Source of the DNA: Jeotgalibaca ciconiae
GTDB taxonomy: Bacteria; Bacillota; Bacilli; Lactobacillales; Aerococcaceae
Direction: 5' to 3'
NCBI RefSeq assembly: GCF_003955755.1
Contig: NZ_CP034465.1
Location: 186,001-250,000 of the forward strand
DNA length: 64,000 bases
Shown: positions 42,347 to 52,206 of the stretch, one piece after another
Position numbering within the stretch: position 1 is the stretch's first letter
How the letters are laid out: each line of letters starts with the position of its first letter
Program-made: the position numbers and the translations under genes
Notes under the pieces: model-generated
The model's database searches: none
Seen by the model: the letters and a program-made list of their open reading frames with translations, nothing else
Told to the model about the DNA's origin: nothing

Positions 42347-43900
42347 CTACTCCCACTCAATAGTCGCTGGTGGCTTGCTCGTGATATCATACACGATACG
42401 GTTTACGTGTTCCACTTCATTCACGATTCTTCGAGAAATTGTATCCAACACTTCATAAGGGATACGTGCCCATTCTGAAGTCATTCCATCAATGGAAGTT
42501 ACAGCACGGATTCCGATTGTATAATCGTATGTACGTCCATCCCCCATTACCCCGACACTACGGATTCCTGGTAATACAGTAAAGTATTGCCATACATCAC
42601 GGTCCAATCCTGCTTTTGCAATTTCTTCGCGCAAGATTGCATCTGATTCACGAACGATTTCTAATTTTTCTTCAGTAATTTCGCCGAGTACGCGGATTCC
42701 GAGTCCTGGCCCTGGGAACGGTTGGCGCCAAACAATGCTGTCAGGCATTCCTAGCTCTGTTCCTAGTTCACGGACTTCATCTTTGAATAGTGTATTCAAT
42801 GGTTCAATCAATTTGAACTGCATGTCTTCTGGCAATCCACCAACGTTATGATGAGATTTAATTGTTTGTGCAGTCTCTGTTCCACTTTCGATAACGTCTG
42901 TATAAAGTGTTCCTTGTGCAAGGAACTCGATGCCATCTAGTTTTGTTGCTTCGTCATCAAATACATAAATAAATTCGTTTCCAATGATTTTACGTTTTTG
43001 CTCTGGATCGCTTACGCCTGCTAATTTTGATAAGAAACGTTCTTTTGCGTCCACTAAAATAATATTCAAACCAAATTTCCCAGATAGGCTTTCCATTACT
43101 TGTTCTGCTTCACCTTTACGCAGTAAGCCGTGATCAACGAAAATACAAGTTAGTTGGTCGCCAATTGCCTTTTGTAAAAGGACACCTACAACAGAAGAAT
43201 CTACTCCACCAGATAGGCCAAGCAGTACTCTTTTATCCCCTACTGTTTCACGAATTTTTTCAATTTCAATATCAATAAAGTTTGCAATAGACCAGTCAGC
43301 TTTACATCCACAGATATCGAATGCAAAATTACGGAGCATCTCATTGCCATGAACAGAATGGCGAACTTCTGGATGGAATTGAACACCGTAAAAATTACGT
43401 GCTTCATTTGCAAATGCTGCAACTGGACATTGAGCGTTCGTTGCGGTCACTTCAAATTCGATAGGAATGTCAGTAACTAAATCCCCATGACTCATTAACA
43501 CTGTTTCAGTTGTGTCCAACCCTTTAAATAATTTGTTCTCCGATTGAAGGATACTGATGTCTGATCGACCGTATTCACGATTTTTTGCTTTTTTAACCGT
43601 ACCGCCAAATTCAACGGTCATTAATTGCATTCCATAACAAACACCTAGAATGGGAATTCCTAAATCGTAAATTGCTGAATCAACGGTAAAGGCTCCTTCT
43701 GCATAGACACTGTTTGGTCCGCCTGAAAAAATAATTCCTTTTACGTTATCCATTTTTTTAATATCTTCTGCGGTTGTTCGGTGAGACAGTAATTCAGAGA
43801 ATACACCAAATTCGCGGATTCGTCTTGTAAGTAATTGATTGTATTGACTTCCAAAGTCTAAAACGATAATTTTTTCCATTGATGCTAAATCTGTAGTCAT
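42347..43900 (-). CDS. guaA: GMP synthase (glutamine-hydrolysing)
   Basis: 517 residues, standard length. Class I glutamine amidotransferase domain with GVCYGMQ (catalytic Cys) and HPEVRHS; ATP pyrophosphatase domain with LSGGVDSS; C-terminal dimerisation domain ending KPPATIEWE. It converts XMP to GMP in purine synthesis. ATG follows GGAGGG. Its last two codons are carried by the attR core of the inserted element, so the protein sequence is kept while the final codon and stop are changed to GAG and TAG. Confidence 0.97.
   Translation of the reverse strand: MTTDLASMEKIIVLDFGSQYNQLLTRRIREFGVFSELLSHRTTAEDIKKMDNVKGIIFSGGPNSVYAEGAFTVDSAIYDLGIPILGVCYGMQLMTVEFGGTVKKAKNREYGRSDISILQSENKLFKGLDTTETVLMSHGDLVTDIPIEFEVTATNAQCPVAAFANEARNFYGVQFHPEVRHSVHGNEMLRNFAFDICGCKADWSIANFIDIEIEKIRETVGDKRVLLGLSGGVDSSVVGVLLQKAIGDQLTCIFVDHGLLRKGEAEQVMESLSGKFGLNIILVDAKERFLSKLAGVSDPEQKRKIIGNEFIYVFDDEATKLDGIEFLAQGTLYTDVIESGTETAQTIKSHHNVGGLPEDMQFKLIEPLNTLFKDEVRELGTELGMPDSIVWRQPFPGPGLGIRVLGEITEEKLEIVRESDAILREEIAKAGLDRDVWQYFTVLPGIRSVGVMGDGRTYDYTIGIRAVTSIDGMTSEWARIPYEVLDTISRRIVNEVEHVNRIVYDITSKPPATIEWE
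42348..42358. other. attR core at the guaA 3' end
   Basis: TACTCCCACTC: the last codons of guaA, GAG-TGG-GAG-TAG. It differs from the attL copy at one base (GAG-TAG against GAA-TAA). Confidence 0.85.
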
Positions 43901-43947
43901 TTAAGATAATCCCTCCAAGTTTTTGTTTTTTAATTTTATTGCCAGTA

Positions 43948-44871
43948 TTAATATTTCTTGATCTGTAAGTAATCGATAAAGTGGTTATCGGATTTATGAA
44001 TAATGAGATCTGCTCGAGTCATGGTCGGAGCGATGTATTCTTCCAAGTTCTTTAGATTGACTGATCGAAAAACGCCCCTTGCCATATTAATCGCATCTTC
44101 TCGATTACCAATCGCATAATTATAATAATAATTATCGGGCTGGTTTTTAGCCAAGTCCATTAGCAATTCAAATCGTTCTAGATACCACTTTTCCACATTC
44201 TCTACATCCGCATCCACGTAGATAGAGAAATCAAAAAAGTCACTTACATAAATTTGTTGATTGGAAGGAAGCTGCAATACATTTATTCCTTCAACAATTA
44301 GTATATCAGGTTGGTTCACAACATCAAAAGTATCTGGCACAATATCATAAATATGATGAGAATAAACCGGAAATTCTACATTTGGCTTGCCTGTTTTTAC
44401 ATCCAATAAAAATTGGATCAAGCGTTCCATATCGTAACTCTCCGGAAATCCTTTTCGTCCAAGTATGCCATGCTCAATTAAATAGGCATTTGGATAAAGA
44501 AATCCGTCTGTTGTAATCATTTCAATGTTTTTATCTGTATAAAATTTTTGCAAAAGACTCTGTAGAACACGTGCAGTCGTACTCTTTCCCACTGCCACAC
44601 TACCAGTAACCCCAATAATTAACGGGGCAGGTTCGTATGAATAACCCAAAAAATTACTTTTCATTCTTCTTAGTTTGCGATAGTTTTTTTGATACAGATC
44701 AATCATTTCAACAAGAGGAACGTAGATATCACGCACATCTTCCAGTGAAAGTTTATCATTCAAAGAGGTTAAACTTTCAATTTTCTTTTCTGATAATAAT
44801 GGAATGGACTCTTCGTGAAAAGTCTTCCACTCACTTCTATCGATTTGATAGTAGTTACTATTTGGCTGCAT
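43948..44871 (-). CDS. coaA: Pantothenate kinase (type I)
   Basis: 307 residues of the bacterial type I kinase: P-loop GVTGSVAVGKST (about 87-98), MITTDGFLYPN, FPVYSHHIYDIVPD, and the C-terminal part with YYNYAIGNREDA. It phosphorylates pantothenate, the first and regulated step of coenzyme A synthesis. AAAGGA precedes the ATG. It is followed by guaA after 47 bases on the same strand; co-transcription is likely. Confidence 0.96.
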   Translation of the reverse strand: MQPNSNYYQIDRSEWKTFHEESIPLLSEKKIESLTSLNDKLSLEDVRDIYVPLVEMIDLYQKNYRKLRRMKSNFLGYSYEPAPLIIGVTGSVAVGKSTTARVLQSLLQKFYTDKNIEMITTDGFLYPNAYLIEHGILGRKGFPESYDMERLIQFLLDVKTGKPNVEFPVYSHHIYDIVPDTFDVVNQPDILIVEGINVLQLPSNQQIYVSDFFDFSIYVDADVENVEKWYLERFELLMDLAKNQPDNYYYNYAIGNREDAINMARGVFRSVNLKNLEEYIAPTMTRADLIIHKSDNHFIDYLQIKKY

Positions 44872-45095
44872 TCTTAAATCCTTTCATTTCATGAACATTT
44901 TTGCTTATTGTAACACATTTATTTTGCTTTTTACTACAGTAATTTATACTTGGGTGGATGATTATTCGTCTAAAAGTCAATAATTTACTAATAGGCAATT
45001 AAGTTTTTATAAATAAATGCTTGTTTAATTTACTTTACCCTCGCCCTTCGCTAAAATTAAGTAGACTTATATGGTTATTGAAAAGGGTGAAAAAA

Positions 45096-45332
45096 ATGAA
45101 GAAAGAACAAAAATATCTTGAGTTATGGGGAGACTTAGTTGGTTCCATTGATATGGTTCGAGCCATTGTTGTATCAACTGTTCTAACAATGGGCGGCTAT
45201 TTTCTAGCTCCTTCACAGGATACAACGAAACAATTATTTTTTGGATTAATGGGAGCCGTCCTTGCTTTATTCATCAATACCCTATTTATTAAGCCGAAGC
45301 GAATCATTCGTCGAGCTACAATAAATAAATAA
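45096..45332 (+). CDS. Small two-segment membrane protein
   Basis: 78 residues with two membrane segments (about 23-40 and 48-66), a short loop and a basic C-terminal tail (KPKRIIRRA). It is not a recognised family. ATG 45096 follows AAAAGGGTG; the longer frame from 45021 is A/T-rich leader and has no ribosome site. It lies 29 bases before the TctA-like permease on the same strand, so it may be its small partner, as TctB-type subunits accompany TctA, but it is smaller than TctB. Confidence 0.6.
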   Translation: MKKEQKYLELWGDLVGSIDMVRAIVVSTVLTMGGYFLAPSQDTTKQLFFGLMGAVLALFINTLFIKPKRIIRRATINK

Positions 45333-45361
45333 ATCCATCACACAAACAGGAGGAGTTTTTA

Positions 45362-46717
45362 ATGGATTTTAGTATGATTGGTCAAATGATAATCGCAGCG
45401 GTAGGAGCGACCGTTTTATATACGATTATTGGCTTTATTCCTGGAACAGACGAAACTGCTGTATTAATGCCCATTACACTTGCAATCGTAATGGCAGGCA
45501 TACAACCAATTGTTGTTTTAACGTTTTTTATTTCAGCTATCGTGGCGTTAAATTTAATGAATGCCATGCCGACATTGGTTGTTGGTCTACCCGGGGGAGT
45601 TTTATCAACCCCTATGATTGAACATTCCATGATGTTGAAAAAGGCCGGTCTGACACATGAAAATATAAAAAAAGCAGCGGTAGGCTCATTGATAGGTGTT
45701 TCAGTGTCCGTACCCATCAGTTTGTTATTTGCAAATCTAATCGCGCCTTATGCAGAAGTGATTAAAAGTTATGCCAGTTGGTTATTTGTTATCGGAGCAA
45801 TTTTCTTGTCCTTAATGGGAAGAGCAAAGCTGCTATCACTAGTAATGATTGTTCCCGTAGCTCTGCTATTTCAGAGCTTACGGACTTTGTATTGGGATTT
45901 AAATATCGTTCCGTTTGATAAAAATATAACCACTTCTTTCTTTTTGGGAATTACTGTTGGTCCACTTTTAGTCAGCTTGCTTTCGTTTTTAATCAAAGAT
46001 AAGCGAGTTGCGACAGAGACAACACAGCTGAAAGAAACGATAATACCTGTCATCAATAGAGAAAATATCACGTTGAATCCTTTCAAAATTATTAAAAAAG
46101 AAGAGTCAATTCGTGCAGGTCTTTCTTCATTTCTATCCACCTTTTTGTTCGTTTTGAGCCCGGTTGGTATCATCATTTTATTTGGTGAGTTGGCAGCGAA
46201 ACAAGCAAAAAACCCAATCGAAAAAGCCAGTACGTCCATCGTTACAATGAGTGCTCTAGCTCAATCCACTTACTTGTCTGGCATTATTATTTGTGTGGTA
46301 GCTCTGGGTATTCCCTTATCTCCAGCGGCTATCGGGCCAGGTGGTGCTCTTTTTACTGCCCCGCCGGTTTTTACAATGGAAAATAATATCCACCATGCTC
46401 TAAGAGCCAGCGAATTTACATTGGCAATTGTTTTTGGTGCTCTTATAGCCATTAGCATGGTTTATTTCCTAGCAATTCGTTATGCAACGAATATAACAAG
46501 CTTTGTATTAACGAAAATTCCTCATGAAGCAATTCTAGGATTATTTATTGCGCTTGTTTTGCTTTTATCTTTCATGGATGCAGGACTTTTGAATGTTTTT
46601 GGGGTATTATTAATTGGTTTTATTTGTGGGTCATTAAATAATCTAGGAATCAATTACGGAATTCAGTTCATGACTTTATATGCTGCTCCATTCATTGTTT
46701 CTTGGTTTGCACAGTAA
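45362..46717 (+). CDS. TctA-like membrane permease
   Basis: 451 residues with about 11-12 membrane segments and the conserved glycine-rich loops of the TctA family: GFIPGTDETAVLMPITLA near the N-terminus, LVVGLPGGVLSTPMIEH, and in the second half IPLSPAAIGPGGALFTAPPVF. TctA is the large permease of tripartite tricarboxylate transporters; the usual periplasmic-type binding protein is not next to it. AGGAGGAG precedes the ATG. It directly precedes the mevalonate operon (27 bases to mvk), which may be coincidence of position or a shared transcript. Confidence 0.7.
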   Translation: MDFSMIGQMIIAAVGATVLYTIIGFIPGTDETAVLMPITLAIVMAGIQPIVVLTFFISAIVALNLMNAMPTLVVGLPGGVLSTPMIEHSMMLKKAGLTHENIKKAAVGSLIGVSVSVPISLLFANLIAPYAEVIKSYASWLFVIGAIFLSLMGRAKLLSLVMIVPVALLFQSLRTLYWDLNIVPFDKNITTSFFLGITVGPLLVSLLSFLIKDKRVATETTQLKETIIPVINRENITLNPFKIIKKEESIRAGLSSFLSTFLFVLSPVGIIILFGELAAKQAKNPIEKASTSIVTMSALAQSTYLSGIIICVVALGIPLSPAAIGPGGALFTAPPVFTMENNIHHALRASEFTLAIVFGALIAISMVYFLAIRYATNITSFVLTKIPHEAILGLFIALVLLLSFMDAGLLNVFGVLLIGFICGSLNNLGINYGIQFMTLYAAPFIVSWFAQ

Positions 46718-46744
46718 AGTTTGTAGTAAAGGAAGATGTTGAAA

Positions 46745-47692
46745 ATGAAAGAAAGTAAGATAGGAAAAGCACACGGGAAAATTATTCTAATGGGAGAACA
46801 TGCGGTTGTCTATGGGGAACCTTCCATTGCACTGCCTTTTCCAGCAGTTGAAATGCTTGCTACTGTCCGTGAAAATGAAGGACCATTACGAATTGACTGT
46901 TCTTACTATCATGGAATCGCGGATGAAATGCCGGAAATCTTACAAAGTTTAAAAAAAGCAATTAAAGTGGCGCTTGATTCTCTTGATAAGCCCTATGAAA
47001 ACCTCTCAATTTCAATTGAGAGTGCCATCCCGCCTGAGAGAGGTATGGGCTCAAGTGCAGCAGTTGCCGTAGCAGTGACAAGAGCAATTTATCAATACTA
47101 TCAAACAGAGCTTTCTCATGAAAAATTACTGGAATTGGTGAGCATTGCTGAGAGAATCGCTCATGGGAATCCTAGTGGCCTGGATGCTATTACAACAAGC
47201 GGATCTTCCCCTGTTTATTACCGAAAAGGACATGATTTTGTCCCTTTTGATCTACAGATGGATGCTTACTTGGTAGTTGGTGATACAGGCGTAACAGGCC
47301 AAACGAAAGAGGCCGTCCAAAGCATTGCAGACCGCATCCAGCAGGAAGACCAGCCAATCAGTTTGAATAAAATACATACTCTAGGAAGTTTGGCTGATCA
47401 TGCCCGAACGTTTCTAGAAAAAAATGATGCTGTGTCTCTAGGAAAAACCATGGATCACGCACATCAATTACTTGTAGAATTAGGGGTTTCGAATAAAGAA
47501 TTGGATACATTGGTTAAAGCGGCCAAAAAAGCAGGTGCTTTAGGGGCAAAATTGACCGGTGGCGGGCGCGGCGGCTGTATGATTGCTTTAGTTGCAAATG
47601 AAGCAGATACTTTCGCCTTACAAAAAACCCTAAGAGAAGCAGGTGCTGTAGCAACTTGGGTTACATCACTTAAAAAGGAGGAAAGTAGATGA
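46745..47692 (+). CDS. mvk: Mevalonate kinase
   Basis: 315 residues of the GHMP kinase family: KIILMGEHAVVYGEPSIALPF, ATP loop PPERGMGSSAAVAVAVTRA, and C-terminal LTGGGRGGCMIALV. It phosphorylates mevalonate, first step of the lower pathway to isopentenyl diphosphate. ATG 46745 has AAGGA at suitable distance; ATG 46736 is only two bases from it. The stop overlaps mvaD by four bases. Confidence 0.95.
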   Translation: MKESKIGKAHGKIILMGEHAVVYGEPSIALPFPAVEMLATVRENEGPLRIDCSYYHGIADEMPEILQSLKKAIKVALDSLDKPYENLSISIESAIPPERGMGSSAAVAVAVTRAIYQYYQTELSHEKLLELVSIAERIAHGNPSGLDAITTSGSSPVYYRKGHDFVPFDLQMDAYLVVGDTGVTGQTKEAVQSIADRIQQEDQPISLNKIHTLGSLADHARTFLEKNDAVSLGKTMDHAHQLLVELGVSNKELDTLVKAAKKAGALGAKLTGGGRGGCMIALVANEADTFALQKTLREAGAVATWVTSLKKEESR

Positions 47693-48696
47693 CTTATGCA
47701 GCAGTAAGAGCACACACAAATATCGCTCTGATTAAATATTGGGGAAAAAGAGATGAAGAATTTTTCTTACCTATGAATAGCAGTCTCTCTCTGACACTGG
47801 AAAAACTATACACCGATACCTTTGTTCAATTTGACGAGGAATTAACAGAAGATTTGTTTATTTTGAATGGTAAGAAACAAAGTGAAAAAGAGACTGGAAA
47901 AATTACTCGTTTCCTTGACTTATTCCGAGCTCAGGCAGGAGTATCCTACCGAGCTCGTGTAGCAAGTATCAACCATGTTCCTACAGCGGCTGGACTAGCC
48001 TCCTCTGCTTCGGCTTTTGCGGCATTAGCTGGTGCCGCCAACATCGCTAGTGGCTTAAACGTAGACTTGCGAACCTTATCTACCTATGCTCGTCAAGGAA
48101 GCGGCAGTGCTACAAGAAGCATCTATGGTGGGTTTGTGGAATGGAATAAAGGAACAAGCTCAGAAGATTCTTTTGCTATTCCAATTGACGAGGCTGACTG
48201 GGACATCGGCATGGTGATTATTGCAGTAAATCGTTCTGAAAAGAAAGTATCCAGTCGGGAAGGAATGAAACAGACCGTTGAAACTTCCCCCTATTATCCA
48301 GCTTGGGTGGCAACTGCAGAAGACGATTTGAGTGTAATAAAAGATGCGATAAAAGAACGTAATTTTGAAAAAATGGGTGAAATGGCTGAGCATAGTGCAA
48401 TGAAGATGCATGCTTCCATGCTTGCTGCAAAACCGCCTATTTTATATTTTGAACCAGCTAGTATTACCGCGATCCAAGCGGTCCAGAAATTGCGTGAACA
48501 AGGCATCTCGTGTTATGTTACAATGGATGCCGGACCAAATGTGAAAGTCCTTTGTCGCCTTTCACAAGCAGGACTTATTAAAGAAAAACTCAAAGATTTT
48601 TTTAAAGAAGAACAATTATTAATTACTGGACCAGGAAAAGGAATCCGAGAATTAACAGAAGACGAGCTTCAAAAAAATAACTGGTCATTTATCTAG
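47689..48696 (+). CDS. mvaD: Diphosphomevalonate decarboxylase
   Basis: 335 residues; conserved ALIKYWGKRD near the N-terminus, PTAAGLASSASAFAALAGA in the ATP loop, RQGSGSATRSIYGGFVEW with catalytic residues, and TMDAGPNVKVLC. It decarboxylates mevalonate 5-diphosphate to isopentenyl diphosphate. Preceded by AAAAAGGAGG; coupled to mvk by overlap. Third reaction of the pathway though second in gene order. Confidence 0.96.
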   Translation: MTYAAVRAHTNIALIKYWGKRDEEFFLPMNSSLSLTLEKLYTDTFVQFDEELTEDLFILNGKKQSEKETGKITRFLDLFRAQAGVSYRARVASINHVPTAAGLASSASAFAALAGAANIASGLNVDLRTLSTYARQGSGSATRSIYGGFVEWNKGTSSEDSFAIPIDEADWDIGMVIIAVNRSEKKVSSREGMKQTVETSPYYPAWVATAEDDLSVIKDAIKERNFEKMGEMAEHSAMKMHASMLAAKPPILYFEPASITAIQAVQKLREQGISCYVTMDAGPNVKVLCRLSQAGLIKEKLKDFFKEEQLLITGPGKGIRELTEDELQKNNWSFI

Positions 48697-48710
48697 AGAG
48701 GAAGAAGACA

Positions 48711-49784
48711 GTGGTACAAGCAAGCGCACCGGGAAAATTATTTATTGCAGGTGAATACGCAGTAGTCACTCATGCTCATCCAGCGATTTTGGTTGCGGTG
48801 AATCAATTTATTACAGTAACGGTTGAGAAAGCGGAAGAAGAAGGATCCATTCATTCTTCTCTAAACGGAGGTCTGCCTATCCCCTGGACAAGACAAAACG
48901 GGAAACTTTATATTGATGAACGTGAAAATCCTTTTTTCTATATCACGCAGGCTGTTAAATACACTGAACAGTATATTCAGGAGAAAAATAAAGAGCTGGA
49001 ATTCTTTCATTTATCAGTAGAGAGCGAATTAGATAATGCCAAAGGAAAAAAATATGGACTAGGATCAAGTGGTGCCGTTACTGTTGCCACAATAAAAGCC
49101 TTGTTAAAATTCTACGATCTGGAAATGACGTCTGAATTAGTCTATAAGCTTGCAGCTTTAGCTCACCTTTCTGTCAACAGCAATGGCTCATTTGGTGATA
49201 TTGCAGCGAGTAGTTACACTGGTTGGATTGCTTATGCGTGTTTTAATCGCCAATGGGTATTGGAGCAAGAAGAAAACATGTCAATTACCGAACTTGTTGC
49301 TTTACCATGGCCAGATTTAATGATCAAACAACTTCAAGTACCGCAGAAATTGAAATTACTAATTGGCTGGACTGGTTCGCCCGCATCCACCACTCATTTG
49401 GTCGATAAAGTAAATCATAAGCGAGGTACATTGGAAGGTTTTTTCCCGATTTTTTTAAGAAAAAGCAAAACCTGCGTCAATGCCTTAATCGATGCTTTTG
49501 AAACAGGAGATGTCGAAGCAATTAAAATTGGCATCAATCGAAATCGGCAACTATTGCAACGACTTGCTCAGCAAACAGGAGTCAAGATCGAAACGGAACT
49601 ATTATCAAAATTGGTTCGCATTGCAGAAAAATTTGGCGGTTCGGGAAAAAGTTCCGGTGCTGGCGGCGGTGACTGCGGAATCGTTTTGATTGAAGAAGAT
49701 AAAGACCTTACTTCCCTATTAGCAGATTGGAGAAAAGCTGGAATCCAGCCACTTCCACTCGAAGTATTTTATGAAAAAAAATAA
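48711..49784 (+). CDS. mvaK2: Phosphomevalonate kinase
   Basis: 357 residues, GHMP kinase: VQASAPGKLFIAGEYAVVTHAHPAIL, ATP loop KKYGLGSSGAVTVATIKALL, and GKSSGAGGGDCGIVL. It makes mevalonate diphosphate. The start is GTG (48711), after GAGAGGAAG. Spacing of 14 bases to mvaD and a 14-base overlap of frames with fni indicate one operon. Confidence 0.95.
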   Translation: MVQASAPGKLFIAGEYAVVTHAHPAILVAVNQFITVTVEKAEEEGSIHSSLNGGLPIPWTRQNGKLYIDERENPFFYITQAVKYTEQYIQEKNKELEFFHLSVESELDNAKGKKYGLGSSGAVTVATIKALLKFYDLEMTSELVYKLAALAHLSVNSNGSFGDIAASSYTGWIAYACFNRQWVLEQEENMSITELVALPWPDLMIKQLQVPQKLKLLIGWTGSPASTTHLVDKVNHKRGTLEGFFPIFLRKSKTCVNALIDAFETGDVEAIKIGINRNRQLLQRLAQQTGVKIETELLSKLVRIAEKFGGSGKSSGAGGGDCGIVLIEEDKDLTSLLADWRKAGIQPLPLEVFYEKK

Positions 49785-49797
49785 GAAAGGAATTGCT

Positions 49798-50865
49798 ATG
49801 AATATTGATTCAAATCGTAAAGATGAGCATGTCGAATTAGCTGAAAAGCAGTATCAGTCTCATAGTAAGTCTGACTTTCAGAAAGTCCGCTTTGTGCATC
49901 ATTCATTTCCGCAAATGGCTACTGATGACGTGAGTTTAGAAACTGACTTACTGGGGCAACAAATGCCGCTCCCCTTTTATATCAATGGGATGACAGGAGG
50001 CAGCGAAAAAACAAAAGAGATTAATCAACAACTAGCAGAAGTCGCAAAAGCATGCGGATTAGTAATGGCTTCCGGTTCTGTCAGTGCTGCTATCAAAAAT
50101 CCAGAAGTTGAGGATAGCTTCCGTATTATTCGTGAAGTAAATCCAAACGGAATTGTCTTAGCGAACCTTGGAGCTCACCATACTATCGAAAATGCAAAAA
50201 AAGCAGTCGATATTCTTGAGGCAGATGGTATGCAAATCCATATTAATGCAGCGCAAGAACTAGTTATGCCAGAAGGTGACCGAGATTTTTCTATGTGGTT
50301 AAAACAAATCGAAGACATCGTTGCGAATCTAGGCGTTCCCGTTATGGTAAAAGAAGTTGGCTTTGGGATGAGTCAAGAAACAATCCGACAATTGATTAAT
50401 GTCGGTGTTCAATGGATCGATGTTTCGGGGACGGGTGGAACAAATTTTGCTGCAATCGAAAACGCACGCAGAACAACCTTCTCTTTTGATGATTTAGAAA
50501 ACTGGGGCCAGTCTACTGTTCTTTCTCTTATTGAGGCAGGAGGAGTAAATAAACAGGCGCATATCCTCGCTTCAGGCGGCATTAAAACACCCTACGACAT
50601 CGTCAAAGCCTTGAGCCTGGGTGCTGAAGCAGTTGGTCTTTCAGGACAGTTCTTGCATATGGTCGTAAATGATGGACCAGAAAAAACAATTGAGACCGTT
50701 CGTACATGGAAAGAAAAAATCATTGCAATCATGACTTTGCTTGGAAAGAAGACGATCAAAGAATTGCAACAGACAGATTTGATTTTCCATCGTGATTTGA
50801 TTGATTGGTGCGATATGCGCTCGATTGATTACCGATATTATGCAAAACGTTCAAGCGTAAAATAA
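49798..50865 (+). CDS. fni: Type 2 isopentenyl-diphosphate delta-isomerase
   Basis: 355 residues of the FMN-dependent IDI-2 family: RKDEHVELAEKQY, PFYINGMTGGSEKTKEIN, VKEVGFGMSQET, VDVSGTGGTNFAAIE and LASGGIKTPYDIVKAL. It interconverts IPP and DMAPP, using FMN, NADPH and Mg. ATG 49798 follows AGAAAGGA; the frame extends 27 bases into mvaK2 but those codons are not conserved. Last gene of the operon; a terminator follows. mvaE and mvaS, needed upstream, are not in this window. Confidence 0.95.
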   Translation: MNIDSNRKDEHVELAEKQYQSHSKSDFQKVRFVHHSFPQMATDDVSLETDLLGQQMPLPFYINGMTGGSEKTKEINQQLAEVAKACGLVMASGSVSAAIKNPEVEDSFRIIREVNPNGIVLANLGAHHTIENAKKAVDILEADGMQIHINAAQELVMPEGDRDFSMWLKQIEDIVANLGVPVMVKEVGFGMSQETIRQLINVGVQWIDVSGTGGTNFAAIENARRTTFSFDDLENWGQSTVLSLIEAGGVNKQAHILASGGIKTPYDIVKALSLGAEAVGLSGQFLHMVVNDGPEKTIETVRTWKEKIIAIMTLLGKKTIKELQQTDLIFHRDLIDWCDMRSIDYRYYAKRSSVK

Positions 50866-50895
50866 GAAAAACCAATCTCAAAAATCAGCAGAAAT

Positions 50896-50938
50896 AAAAG
50901 ACGTAGAAAGCATGAAACTGCTTTTTACGTCTTTTTGT
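50896..50938 (+). terminator. Intrinsic terminator of the mevalonate operon
   Basis: AAAAGACGTA pairs with TACGTCTTTT; an inner pair AAGCA/TGCTT continues the stem. T-tract follows. Confidence 0.85.
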
Positions 50939-50971
50939 TTCGACATGAAGTTTGTCCTTCTTATCAAAAAA

Positions 50972-51295
50972 TTATGTCAGCCACACCATTAGTGCAATGG
51001 AAATAACCCCTGCTAAAATAGAATAAATCATATTTTTTGTTTTATATGCAACGAATAACGTTATTAGAGAAGGAATCAATTTTACATTTGATGTGAGATC
51101 AAATTGCACATTGTCTTCTTGGAAAAAAATATCCGTTGCAATAAGTGATGCAAAAATGGAAATCGGAATGTAGCCCATCCACTTTCGAAACCAAAGCGGC
51201 AAATTTGCATTTTTCAATAGCAATATTGGCAGAAACCGAGGTAAATAAGTAACTACTGCCGCTAAAATAATTAACAAGAGAATATCACGACTCAT
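50972..51295 (-). CDS. azlD: AzlD-type branched-chain amino acid transport protein
   Basis: 107 residues with about four membrane segments and the AzlD signature YLPRFLPILLL near the N-terminus. With AzlC it exports branched-chain amino acids or their analogues (azaleucine resistance in Bacillus). It overlaps azlC by 11 bases and AAGGAAGGTG precedes its ATG. Confidence 0.9.
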   Translation of the reverse strand: MSRDILLLIILAAVVTYLPRFLPILLLKNANLPLWFRKWMGYIPISIFASLIATDIFFQEDNVQFDLTSNVKLIPSLITLFVAYKTKNMIYSILAGVISIALMVWLT

Positions 51296-51992
51296 GTATT
51301 ACACCTTCCTTTTTTTCCTTTATGGTTGATAGAACCAAACCAAAGAAAGATGCGATAATGGATGCGATCAGAATCGCAATACCATTTTTCAAAATGACTT
51401 TCAGAATTACTGAAAGAACAATGGCAAAAATACTGGTCCAAAATAATACCCAGTTCTCAATCTGTGCTGCTAACAGATAAATAAACATTGCTGTTAACAT
51501 GTAGTTCATAATAACGGTTGAAATCGTTACACTGTTTCCTAACACACCACCGATAAAAGTACTGATTCCCCAAGTTAAATAAGAAGCAGTTCCAGCGACT
51601 AACGCTTTGTTAGTAGTCCATCCTGAGTCCAATTTAAATTTCATCAGATTCACTGCGTACGATTCATCCGTTATTGTTTGAGCAAAAAGCATATTGAATA
51701 GTGTTGATTCGTTTTTTAATCTACTTGCTAGTGTGGAACTCATTAATAAATGCCGTAAATTAATAAAAAACACCATCAGAACAATTTCTAATACTCCCAC
51801 CCCGCTCATTGTCATGGAAGCAATCATAAATTGAGAAGCTCCTCCATAAATAAATAAGCTCGTCATCAAGACCGCTATACTATTAAAACCAGCCTGTTGC
51901 AGCAGTACGCCGCAAGCAAGGCCGATTGGAACATAACTAATACATACTGGTAATATTGCTTGAAATCCAGTACGCCACTCTTCTTTTTTCAC
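51285..51992 (-). CDS. azlC: AzlC-type branched-chain amino acid exporter
   Basis: 235 residues, about seven membrane segments, with VCISYVPIGLACGVLLQQAGF and GGASQFMIASMTMSG typical of AzlC. I take GTG 51992, six to seven bases after AGGAGG, over TTG 52010, which lies before that ribosome site. Larger subunit of the AzlCD pair at the plasma membrane. Confidence 0.88.
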   Translation of the reverse strand: MKKEEWRTGFQAILPVCISYVPIGLACGVLLQQAGFNSIAVLMTSLFIYGGASQFMIASMTMSGVGVLEIVLMVFFINLRHLLMSSTLASRLKNESTLFNMLFAQTITDESYAVNLMKFKLDSGWTTNKALVAGTASYLTWGISTFIGGVLGNSVTISTVIMNYMLTAMFIYLLAAQIENWVLFWTSIFAIVLSVILKVILKNGIAILIASIIASFFGLVLSTIKEKKEGVIHES

Positions 51993-52206
51993 ATCCAGCC
52001 TCCTACTCAATTTTTATCTAATAGAATTTTTATAACAATTCTAAATCCTCAATAAATTTTCCTAAATATATGTAATTCTATCATAGTTTTTTTATATAGG
52101 AAGTTGAATTCTAAACTTTCTATTTTGAAAGCCCTTTTAATGTTTTTACTTTCTATCCCCTTAGAGATAGACTAAAATAAAGATAGAAATGAAGGGAGGA
52201 ATGTGT

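Larger units (their letters stand above)
21737..42358. mobile_element. Tn5801/Tn916-family integrative conjugative element with tet(M), inserted at guaA
   Basis: The element is bounded by 11-bp cores TATTCCCACTC (21737) and TACTCCCACTC (42348), the second being the 3' end of guaA read in reverse. It contains a tyrosine integrase, a DUF3173 protein, a Tn916-type transfer module (orf23 to orf13), oriT, tet(M) with its attenuator, and orf6-orf9-orf7-orf8. Backbone order and the guaA target match what is known for Tn5801-group elements; the integrase is unlike that of Tn916. Length about 20.6 kb. Three or four genes in the transfer module are not part of Tn916. All core functions appear intact, so it is probably mobile. 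Confidence 0.93.
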
